Assembly: GCF_003854965.1 (NCBI RefSeq)
Contig: NZ_RQPI01000015.1
Span: 52,839-116,838 of the forward strand
Length of the DNA: 64,000 bases
Source of the DNA: Paenibacillus rhizophilus
GTDB taxonomy: Bacteria; Bacillota; Bacilli; Paenibacillales; Paenibacillaceae
Direction: 5' to 3'
Shown here: positions 57,713 to 64,000 of the stretch, in pieces
Layout of the letters: each line of letters opens with the position of its first letter
How positions within the stretch are numbered: position 1 is the first letter of the stretch
Program-made: the position numbers and the translations under genes
Notes under the pieces: generated by a model
The model's database searches: none
What the model was told of the DNA's origin: nothing
Seen by the model: the letters and a program-made list of their open reading frames with translations, nothing else

Positions 57713-58605
57713 ACAGAAAAGATTTATCCGCGCTGGTGCTTCTGGCCCTCGTCTGGGGAGCCTCTTTTCTGTTTATGCGCATCGCCTCGCCGATCTTCGG
57801 CCCGGTCGTTACGACCGAGCTTAGAGTCGCCGTCGCGGCCGGCGCCCTGCTGCTGTACGCCGCACTTACGCGCAGCACAATCGGGCTCCGCAGACACTGG
57901 AAGCCGTTTCTCCTGCTGGGCGGGCTGAACGCCGCGCTGCCGTTCTCGCTCATCTGCGCGGCGGAGCTGCATCTGAGCGCTTCCCTGGCCGCCATTCTGA
58001 ATGCGACCACGCCGATCTTTGCAGTCCTGGCGGCTTGGGGCACCGGTGGGGAGAGGCCTGGCTTGACCCGGGCGGCGGGACTTATTCTGGGGCTGGGCGG
58101 CGTCGGAATTCTGGTCGGCTGGAGTCCGGAGCCGCTGGACAAGACGATGCTGTACTCCGTATTATTCTCGCTTGGGGCCGCCCTAGCTTATGGATTCGGG
58201 GGATTGTACGCCGCCCGGGTCGGCAAGGGAGTGCCGCCGCTGACGCTCGCCATCGGCCAGCAACTCGGCGCGGCAGTCTTGCTGCTGCCGCTCGCCGCGG
58301 TATTTCCGCCGCCGGAGCGGCCCACTATGGCGGCGGTGCTGTCGGTGCTCGGCCTTTCGCTGATATGCACCGCCTTTGCCTACCTGCTTTATTTTCGGCT
58401 GATCGCCAGCGTGGGCGCGGTCAAAACAGTGAGCGTAACCTTTCTCGTCCCGGTGTTCGGGTTGCTGTGGGGAGTGATTTTTCTGCATGAATCGGTCTAT
58501 CTGAATACGGTGGCCGGTTTGGCAATCATTCTTCTGAGCATCACGCTGATTAGTGGACGGGCAAGGAGAGCCGGGAACAAAAGGGGATCTAAGCTTGAAA
58601 TTTAG
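57709..58605 (+). CDS. EamA-family (DMT) transporter
   Basis: 298 residues, ten helices with two EamA repeats: LSALVLLALVWGASFLFMRIASPIFGP and ALPFSLICAAELHLSASLAAILNATTPIFAVLAAWGTGGERPG, then LGAALAYGFGGLYAARVG and VKTVSVTFLVPVFGLLWGVIFLHESV. The frame is open far upstream through the MFS gene, but GTG 57709, with AAAGGGG eight bases before and a GTGA overlap with the MFS stop, is the clear start. Substrate unknown. Confidence 0.92.
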   Translation: MNRKDLSALVLLALVWGASFLFMRIASPIFGPVVTTELRVAVAAGALLLYAALTRSTIGLRRHWKPFLLLGGLNAALPFSLICAAELHLSASLAAILNATTPIFAVLAAWGTGGERPGLTRAAGLILGLGGVGILVGWSPEPLDKTMLYSVLFSLGAALAYGFGGLYAARVGKGVPPLTLAIGQQLGAAVLLLPLAAVFPPPERPTMAAVLSVLGLSLICTAFAYLLYFRLIASVGAVKTVSVTFLVPVFGLLWGVIFLHESVYLNTVAGLAIILLSITLISGRARRAGNKRGSKLEI

Positions 58606-58663
58606 TGAAATACACAAGCAAGATTGCGGGGTTATAGAGAGCTGAAGTTCATGAAACGCGTTT

Positions 58664-58692
58664 AGCCGCGGCATTATGCCGCGGCTATTTTT
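58664..58692. terminator. Intrinsic terminator
   Basis: AGCCGCGGCAT and ATGCCGCGGCT are perfect arms with a two-base loop, followed by ATTTTTA. Confidence 0.88.
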
Positions 58693-58728
58693 ATAAATCA
58701 GCTAATTCTGTTTAACCGGGTAAAGATT

Positions 58729-59838
58729 CTACTTTCGATTTGAACTCTTGGTTAGGATAAAACCTTTGCCCAAAGTCTTAAAGGCGACCGCGGCTCCGTT
58801 ATGGAAAGAAGATGATTCCACCCGATATTCAAGAGCGGTAAGCAATTGACCTTGCCGATCCATATAGCCGAATTTGCCGTCCGAACCAGAGCTCGATTCA
58901 ATTCCGACCAAAGCGACGCCTTCTTTGAAATTAAATGCTCTATTGTATTGCTGATAAGCAATAATCAATTTGCCATTTTTATCGATAAAACCGGCCTTTC
59001 CACTCGAATTATACGCTATGGCTAATCCCTCACTGAAATTACCGGCACCTTTATATTTAAAAGGAATAACAGTCTTCCCGCTCGTATTGATATATCCCCA
59101 TTTCCCCTTGGAGTTTTTCACAGCCGCCAGCCCTTCAGAGAAGTCGCCCCCGTCCCGGTATTGAAAAGGAATGACCGTTTTACCCGCTGCATCAATATAC
59201 CCATACTTGCCTTTACTGTTTTGAACAACGGCTAATCCTTCGGAAAATCCGCGTTCATGAGTGTACAGATAAGGAATGGTCAACTCACCGGATGTATTGA
59301 CAAAGCCCATTTTGCCGCCTTCCGGCGCGTAGGCCACGGCCAAGCCGTCGGTGAAATAAAAATCGGAGGCGTATTTATTTAGGAACACATGCACTATTTT
59401 CCCCGACCGGTCGATTATAAGCTGTTTATCCGAATCGGGAATGGACACATGAGCCACGCCCTCCGAAAAATATCCTCCTTCCGTATACGTGCAAGGAATC
59501 GCCAGTACGCCTTTGGTGTTAATGTATCCGATCCGCTTGGTTGTCTTATTTATCACCAGTGCCCGCTGCTCGAAGAAATCGCTCAATGGTTTGATGCCAT
59601 CAGGTAAAGTAAAAGCTTCTTGCCCTCTTGTGTTGTAGTAGGTGAGAGTGCCATCCGATTGTTCGGCGAACAGCAAGCCATCATGGAATTGCCCGTCACT
59701 AGCGGGCCGCACTGGGCTATAATCGATTGGCGTTTTGGATAACTCGATCCGCTTAACAGATGAAGCCGCCAACCCTGGACTCGAAATGAGAATTGCAGTA
59801 CATAGAACCATTAATCCCAAAGCCCGCGTTCTCGTCAT
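58729..59838 (-). CDS. Secreted WG-repeat protein
   Basis: 369 residues with a signal peptide (LGLMVLCTAILISSPGLAASS). The mature part consists of about seven WG/KWG repeats of 45 to 55 residues, best seen in GYIDAAGKTVIPFQYRDGGDFSEGLAAVKNSKGKWGYINTSGKTVIPFKYKGAGNFSEGLA. These repeats form a beta structure of unknown function. ATG 59838 has AAGGAG seven bases upstream; GTG 59847 is too near. Lower GC than neighbours in places. Single-gene unit, convergent with the DMT gene. Confidence 0.9.
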   Translation of the reverse strand: MTRTRALGLMVLCTAILISSPGLAASSVKRIELSKTPIDYSPVRPASDGQFHDGLLFAEQSDGTLTYYNTRGQEAFTLPDGIKPLSDFFEQRALVINKTTKRIGYINTKGVLAIPCTYTEGGYFSEGVAHVSIPDSDKQLIIDRSGKIVHVFLNKYASDFYFTDGLAVAYAPEGGKMGFVNTSGELTIPYLYTHERGFSEGLAVVQNSKGKYGYIDAAGKTVIPFQYRDGGDFSEGLAAVKNSKGKWGYINTSGKTVIPFKYKGAGNFSEGLAIAYNSSGKAGFIDKNGKLIIAYQQYNRAFNFKEGVALVGIESSSGSDGKFGYMDRQGQLLTALEYRVESSSFHNGAAVAFKTLGKGFILTKSSNRK

Positions 59839-59935
59839 ACTCACCACTCCTTGTTATGGAAAATGAATCCAGTAATAATGACGAGTGAACGGTAAATAAA
59901 GTTTCGCGCAGTCTGGCATAAATGTTTATCCGGGG

Positions 59936-60132
59936 CGCTTACTTTCAGGAAACATTGTATCCGGCGCCACCAGCACATTGTACACATCCGCGACCAGTTC
60001 CGGCGGAACTTCCAGCGATGCGGCCGCCGCGGGTCCGGTGCTTGATGCCGCCGCGGCCAGTATGGCAACGACGGACAGCGAAGGACGGTTCGACGTCCGG
60101 ATATAATTCGTTTCGCTAAGCCCTTCATCCCC
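59936..60132 (-). pseudogene. Possible remnant of a small gene
   Basis: A - strand frame without a usable start reads ETNYIRTSNRPSLSVVAIL, an Ala-rich stretch and LEVPPELVADVYNVLVAPD, ending ESKRPG before TAA. Its codon use looks like real protein. An ATG with GGGGG before it lies at 60122 but in another frame, reading MKGLAKR; one base change near 60115 would join them into about 67 residues. Family not recognised. Could equally be chance. Confidence 0.3.
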
Positions 60133-60309
60133 CTAAACAGGCGGGAAGCGAGAGGCTTTTATTTTTGTGTCCAAAGCCTTAATGCCGTTTGAAGAGATTG
60201 TGAGAGGGCGAGGATTTCTGTTTCAGTGAAGGCGGCATGTGATACACTTGAACAAGTCTGATTTACCATATAATTACTGAAATTTATATCGAGGCGGGTG
60301 GGGAAGTCT

Positions 60310-60548
60310 ATGAAAAAAACGGCGGTATTATTGTATCCGCAATTTAGCGAGTATGAACTGACTGTCGCATTCAAAATCGGCAGAAGACGGGCGTTTTTGA
60401 ACGGGAGAATTATTCTGAGGAATCTGTGGTCCGGGACGGAAATCTGATCACCGCAAGCGGAAGAGAATTTATACAATTCGGCACTGTGCTCGGACAGGCG
60501 CTGAACCTTTCTTATGACGGGCAATGGTACAAGGGGCGGGCCTTATAA
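60310..60548 (+). pseudogene. DJ-1/PfpI family gene remnant with internal deletion
   Basis: ATG behind GGTGGGG opens MKKTAVLLYPQFSEYELTVA, the usual start of a DJ-1/PfpI-family protein. After about 22 residues the family sequence stops; this frame ends at 60447. A second frame carries the family's C-terminus, ENYSEESVVRDGNLITASGREFIQFGTVLGQALNL to GQWYKGRAL and TAA at 60548. The middle, with the nucleophile Cys, is missing. So an internal deletion with frame change left only both ends. No function expected. Confidence 0.75.
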
Positions 60549-60744
60549 CAAGGATTGAACGGTACAAAAAAGGGCCGGGGCGGTGTTTTGACAGGAATTC
60601 TTCACTGTTAGTTGCATAAGGGGCTTGTTCGGAGTAGGATTTTTAAAGGATTCAGGGATGTGGAAGCGGCTGTCGTCTAACGATATAGCACTCACTCATC
60701 ACAAACCGCGTATTCCGGCCCGGACAGGACGAAGGACGCTATTT

Positions 60745-63414
60745 ATGCAACTGAAGGCAGGTAGAGATATGCATGCACATAAACCAAGACTTGAACAATT
60801 AAAGCTGGTAAGGCTGCTGGTGTCGATTTATCGCATCAAGGCGGTTCGGGCGCTGTTCCCGCTGATTATTATCGTGCTTGTATACTTAGAGGGACAGCAT
60901 GAACTGAAGGGAGTCAGGCTTGCCCAAACGCTGCATGAACTAAGACACGTTCCGGTGCAGGATATTCTGCGGATGATGGCGACGGCGCTGGCGGCGGTTG
61001 CGGCCATGAGCGCCTACGATTTTTTGATCCGCGCCCACTTCCGGATGAAGATCGGGGCATGGAGCACCTTCCGGTATTCGTGGATCGCCAATACATTTAA
61101 CAATTTAATCGGATTTGCCGGTCTGGCTGGAGTCGGCCTGCGTACGCTGCTCTACAAAAAAAGCGGAGTGCCCACAGCGGTCTTGACCCCCGCAATTGTC
61201 TTTCTGTCGCCGCTGATGATTACGGGCCTGTCGCTGCTGTCCTGGGCCAACCTCTTCGGCATCCTGCCGGAAGAGGAACTGCTGCGCGAGCATCATTGGC
61301 TTGTGTTCGCCGTTTGGGGCATGGCGCTTTATCTGCCCTTTTTTATCATCATCCAGCGCTCTTCTTTCTTCGCCAAATGGATCAACCGGGGTGAAGGGAG
61401 AACGCCGTGGATAACGGTATACGCCTCGGTGGGCTCCTCGTTGCTGGAATGGCTCAGCGCGGGAATTACCTTTTCGGTGATCGCGGGATACATTTTGGGC
61501 GGCGTTCATTTTCAGCCGGTGATGAGTCTGTACGCCATTGCGGCGATTGCGGGCATACTCAGCATGGCCCCCGGAGGCATCGGCGCATTTGATCTGATCG
61601 CGCTGCTTGGAATGCAGCAGATGGGATATGCAAGCGAACGGGCGATGGCGGTACTCGTCATTTTCCGTCTGTTCTATTATGTCGTTCCATGGTTGATCGG
61701 ACTTGTGCTGGCGGCGCTCGAAATTGGACAACAGGGCATACGACTGCTGCGCGGTTCGGCCATGGAGACGTCCCTTAACACTTGGCAAAAGATTTGGGGG
61801 TGGCCCGGACAGTACACCTTTCTGAGCGATCTTGGCGGATGGGCGCTTGGCAAGCTCGTGCTTGTGGCCGGCTTGATTCTGCTGCTGTCGGCGGCCACTC
61901 CCGAGCTGCTGTACCGGCTGCGTTTCACGGAGAATCTTCTGTCGCTTCCGATCATGCGGCTCTCGCATCATTTATCGGTGGTAATCGGCTTTATGCTGGT
62001 GCTGCTGTCCAGGGGCATTTCGCTGCACATCCGCAGAGCCTATATCTGGTCGGGCGTTCTGCTGGGCCTTGGAGCGGTGTTTGCCTTTACCAAAGGCTTT
62101 GATTACGAAGAGGCGATCTTTCTGCTGCTAGTCGCCTTTCTTCTGTGGATTTCAAGGGCGCGTTTCTACCGGATCAGCGCGCCGATTTCGCGGCAAAGCC
62201 TGCTGGGGTGGCTGCTGCTGACTTCCTTCATCGCCTTGAGCTATGATCTGCTGGCAAGCTACTCGCACCGCGGCTTCTTCAAAGCCCTGCGGCCCGGAGT
62301 GCAGCCCGAATGGCTGCAGCAGCACGGCCATTTCGCCTATACGGCTGTGGGCGGATTGGCGGCGGCCTGGCTGCTGCTCTCCATGGTTGTGGCGCTTCGG
62401 CCCAACCGGCGGGCGGAGGCGCTGACCGCGCCGCCGGACATGGACCGGCTGCGGCAGTATCTGGAGACGGAACCCGGCAATGCCCTGACCCATGTGCTCT
62501 TCACGGGCGACAAGAGCTTCTACTGGGCGCAGGATGGGAAGGTCATGTTTCCTTTTGCCAGAGTGCGGGACAAGCTTGTCGTGCTCGGCGACCCGCTCGG
62601 CCCTCGAAATCTTGTGAACGACGCGATCAGCGAGTTCCGGACGGAGGCTGACAGGTACGGTCTGACCGTGGTCTTCTACCAGGCGACGCCCGCCTATCTG
62701 CCGATCTATCATGAGCAGGGCTACCGCTTCTTTAAACTTGGCGAAGAGGCGCTGGTGCCGCTGGACCGGTTCACCCTCGCCGGCAGAAGAAACAGCGATT
62801 TGAGGAGTGTAGCCCACCGCTTTGAACGCGAAGGCTGCACGTTCGAATTGGCAAAGCCTCCGCACAGGGCGGAGCTGCTGCAAGAGCTTCGGCAGATTTC
62901 GGAGGAATGGCTGAGAGGCCGGGCGGAAAAAGGCTATTCGCTCGGATGGTTTGACGAATCGTATCTGCAGCTTGCGCCGCTTGCCCTGCTGCGGGATGCC
63001 GAAGGCGCCGTTATCGCCTTCGCCTCGCTTGCCCCGGGCTACGACGGCGGAGCTGCCGTTTCCATCGACCTGATGCGCCATCGCCTGAAAAGTCCGAACG
63101 GAACGATGGACTTCCTGTTTATCTCTCTGCTGGAATGGGCCAAGGCCGAGGGGTACGCAAGGTTCAATCTCGGCAACGCGCCTCTGTCCAGCGTAGGCCG
63201 GAACGAGGGCTCGCTCCGTGAAGAGAAAATCGCCCATCTGGTCTTCAAGCGCGGAGGGCATTGGTACGGATTCTTGGGCCTCCGCCGCTACAAGGAGAAA
63301 TTTTCGCCGGAATGGGAGCCCCGCTATCTGGCTTATCCCGTCTCCCTGTCCCTGCCCGTGCTGACGCTGGATCTGGTGAGGCTCGTCTCCCGCCATCCGA
63401 AAGCGCGGAAATAG
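60745..63414 (+). CDS. mprF: Phosphatidylglycerol lysyltransferase (flippase-synthase)
   Basis: 889 residues. The N-terminal two-thirds have about 14 membrane helices (flippase), including SMAPGGIGAFDLIALLGMQQMGYASERAMAVLVIFRLFYYVVPWLIGLV, typical of UPF0104/MprF. The C-terminal cytoplasmic domain (from about residue 540) is the GNAT-like synthase: HVLFTGDKSFYWAQDGKVMFPFARVRDKLVVLGDPLG, then YLQLAPLALLRDAEGAVIAFASL, and FNLGNAPLSSVG. It transfers Lys from tRNA to phosphatidylglycerol and flips the product, giving resistance to cationic peptides. The frame is open from 60625; ATG 60745 (GAAGGA) and 60769 are both plausible. A terminator follows. Confidence 0.95.
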   Translation: MQLKAGRDMHAHKPRLEQLKLVRLLVSIYRIKAVRALFPLIIIVLVYLEGQHELKGVRLAQTLHELRHVPVQDILRMMATALAAVAAMSAYDFLIRAHFRMKIGAWSTFRYSWIANTFNNLIGFAGLAGVGLRTLLYKKSGVPTAVLTPAIVFLSPLMITGLSLLSWANLFGILPEEELLREHHWLVFAVWGMALYLPFFIIIQRSSFFAKWINRGEGRTPWITVYASVGSSLLEWLSAGITFSVIAGYILGGVHFQPVMSLYAIAAIAGILSMAPGGIGAFDLIALLGMQQMGYASERAMAVLVIFRLFYYVVPWLIGLVLAALEIGQQGIRLLRGSAMETSLNTWQKIWGWPGQYTFLSDLGGWALGKLVLVAGLILLLSAATPELLYRLRFTENLLSLPIMRLSHHLSVVIGFMLVLLSRGISLHIRRAYIWSGVLLGLGAVFAFTKGFDYEEAIFLLLVAFLLWISRARFYRISAPISRQSLLGWLLLTSFIALSYDLLASYSHRGFFKALRPGVQPEWLQQHGHFAYTAVGGLAAAWLLLSMVVALRPNRRAEALTAPPDMDRLRQYLETEPGNALTHVLFTGDKSFYWAQDGKVMFPFARVRDKLVVLGDPLGPRNLVNDAISEFRTEADRYGLTVVFYQATPAYLPIYHEQGYRFFKLGEEALVPLDRFTLAGRRNSDLRSVAHRFEREGCTFELAKPPHRAELLQELRQISEEWLRGRAEKGYSLGWFDESYLQLAPLALLRDAEGAVIAFASLAPGYDGGAAVSIDLMRHRLKSPNGTMDFLFISLLEWAKAEGYARFNLGNAPLSSVGRNEGSLREEKIAHLVFKRGGHWYGFLGLRRYKEKFSPEWEPRYLAYPVSLSLPVLTLDLVRLVSRHPKARK

Positions 63415-63418
63415 CAGC

Positions 63419-63467
63419 AGGCTGTCCCCGAAGCCGCCTAAGAGAGCGGATTAGGGACAGCCTTTTT
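63419..63467 (+). terminator. Terminator of mprF
   Basis: AGGCTGTCCC and GGGACAGCCT form the stem with TCCG/CGGA-like inner pairing, followed by TTTTT. Confidence 0.85.
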
Positions 63468-63516
63468 GTTTCATGGAATGTGCAGGGATTTGCAATTTTG
63501 TCTTCATGTGAACTCT

Positions 63517-63546
63517 CCCCCACTTAGCTTACGCATGAAGTGGGGG
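63517..63546 (-). repeat. Right-end hairpin of an IS200/IS605-type element
   Basis: CCCCCACTT and AAGTGGGGG are perfect arms with a 12-base loop, 42 bases downstream of tnpB. On the - strand the hairpin is followed by AGAGTTCAC, where the element's right cleavage site would lie. Such subterminal hairpins are recognised by the TnpA transposase, and this region also encodes the 3' end of the TnpB guide RNA. Confidence 0.7.
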
Positions 63547-63640
63547 CTTCTGTTGGCATCGATACAGGGTTGCACACGCTGCGAGCTTCATGATTGAAGG
63601 CTCAATGCCTGTTGCACCCGAATGAGGGAAGCCAACGTCC
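63517..63640 (-). ncRNA. Probable omega-RNA scaffold region
   Basis: In IS200/IS605 elements the TnpB guide RNA covers the 3' end of tnpB through the right end, its guide being the flanking sequence beyond the element. By that rule the scaffold is on the - strand from within the tnpB 3' end to the right end, with the guide just left of it (below 63510). Boundaries are approximate and inferred from position only. Confidence 0.35.
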
Positions 63641-64000
63641 AATACGTTCGTTTTGCCAATGAAGGGTCTTTTGCCTCCAAGGACAACCACATCTTTTCAG
63701 ATATGGCTTTGTGTATGCTGCGTAACACGTACCGTGCGCCGATGTTATACGAAGCACCCAGGTCCGCGTGATACGTTTTACCTGTTGCGAATACAGCAAC
63801 ATCACGCTTCTTGTTGCGTTGTACAAATCCACTGCCATCAAAAGCAAGCGCGCTTGTATTCGCAGGGTTGACCATGGAAACCCGCATTCCCAAGAAATGC
63901 GCCATTTCGGTCACTTTTGTTTGGATACGCCGTTTGGCCCAAAACTGGAGTTTGGCACGAAGTCGCTTGGCTCCCCACGTTCCTTTAGGCAAACGCATCT
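63588..64000 (-). CDS. tnpB: IS200/IS605 OrfB (TnpB) RNA-guided nuclease, C-terminal part
   Basis: About 137 residues are inside the window; the 5' part is beyond base 64000. The text LRAKLQFWAKRRIQTKVTEMAHFLGMRVSMVNPANTSALAFDGSGFVQRNKKRDVAVFATGKTYHADLGASYNIGARY matches the end of the RuvC domain, with the final catalytic Asp in HADLGASYNIGAR. The zinc-ribbon Cys residues of most TnpB proteins are replaced (NPANTSA and FATGK), as in a known Cys-less branch. A right-end hairpin lies downstream. Whether a tnpA gene is present cannot be seen. Confidence 0.85.
   Translation of the reverse strand, partial: MRLPKGTWGAKRLRAKLQFWAKRRIQTKVTEMAHFLGMRVSMVNPANTSALAFDGSGFVQRNKKRDVAVFATGKTYHADLGASYNIGARYVLRSIHKAISEKMWLSLEAKDPSLAKRTYWTLASLIRVQQALSLQS

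Noticed and set aside
60159..60524. 121-codon - strand frame opposite the DJ-1 remnant
   Set aside because: No ribosome binding site or family text; the + strand carries recognisable DJ-1 ends.
62152..63396. 414-codon - strand frame opposite the mprF synthase domain
   Set aside because: Arg/Gln/Pro-rich shadow; the sense strand is the conserved MprF domain.
1..64000. CRISPR arrays, tRNA and rRNA genes
   Set aside because: No regularly spaced repeats, cloverleaf with CCA-type ends or rRNA core sequences were recognised on reading both strands.

Overview
The window looks like a chromosomal segment of a moderately GC-rich, spore-former-type Bacillota, most likely a member of the Paenibacillaceae. 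Grounds: strong GGAGG-type ribosome binding sites with frequent GTG and TTG starts, TTGACA/TATAAT promoters, a guanine riboswitch before xpt-pbuX, mprF, hxlAB, an mhq-type quinone-response cluster and futalosine-route menaquinone genes. The genus is inferred; no rRNA or other marker is present. No tRNA, rRNA, CRISPR array or intact prophage was seen.

Layout. 1-9.2 kb: end of a radical SAM gene, an odd C-rich/G-quadruplex tract, an HxlR regulator with a DJ-1/PfpI protein, a frameshifted membrane protein, an EcsC protein, two permeases, and an SRPBCC/ArsR pair. 9.3-15 kb: a Gfo/Idh/MocA oxidoreductase, the riboswitch-controlled xanthine salvage operon, a secreted copper-amine-oxidase-N-like protein and an SDR-like enzyme. 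15.3-19.6 kb: an operon of a small protein, a secreted Ser/Gly-rich protein, a GspS-like ATP-grasp ligase, a DUF4247 lipoprotein, a DUF350 membrane protein and a K+ channel; this is the most intriguing multi-gene system here. 19.7-25.3 kb: acetyltransferase, L31 type B, an AAA ATPase/TPR pair, a 34-residue membrane microprotein and a MATE pump. 25.5-32.7 kb: hxlAB with an HxlR gene, pepT, a luciferase-like oxidoreductase, and a LacI regulator with sucrose phosphorylase. 32.9-37.5 kb: a cluster of likely cyclic-di-GMP genes (sensor-GGDEF-EAL, a secreted helical protein, cupin-HD-GYP). 37.6-49 kb: Crp/Fnr regulator and hcp, aldo/keto reductase, LysR with DMT exporter and flavin reductase, FUSC exporter, methyltransferase, a truncated Imm5-like gene, mqnD and mqnB. 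49-54.4 kb: MarR-DoxX-dioxygenase-hydrolase (mhq-like), then TetR with two short-chain dehydrogenases. 54.5-64 kb: GT-C membrane glycosyltransferase, MFS and DMT pumps, WG-repeat protein, two gene remnants, mprF, and the 3' part of an IS200/IS605-type tnpB with its right-end hairpin.

Regulation is unusually legible. A LacI-type palindrome sits on the -35 of the sucrose phosphorylase promoter; a perfect 10+10 palindrome sits between the Crp/Fnr gene and hcp; matching ATCTTAA..TTAAGAT sites precede marR and doxX; a 14-base element is shared by the tetR and SDR promoters; and the guanine riboswitch appears to use a 3' P1 strand that competes with its terminator. A 102-bp two-hairpin sequence occurs twice (10.7 and 31.1 kb) with only two differences, which points to a small dispersed structured element.

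Many genes are stress or detoxification functions (quinones/electrophiles, formaldehyde, nitrosative stress, cationic peptides, drug efflux), mostly as regulator-plus-target pairs. Starts were moved from the longest open frame whenever a ribosome binding site or promoter decided the matter; this is stated per gene.
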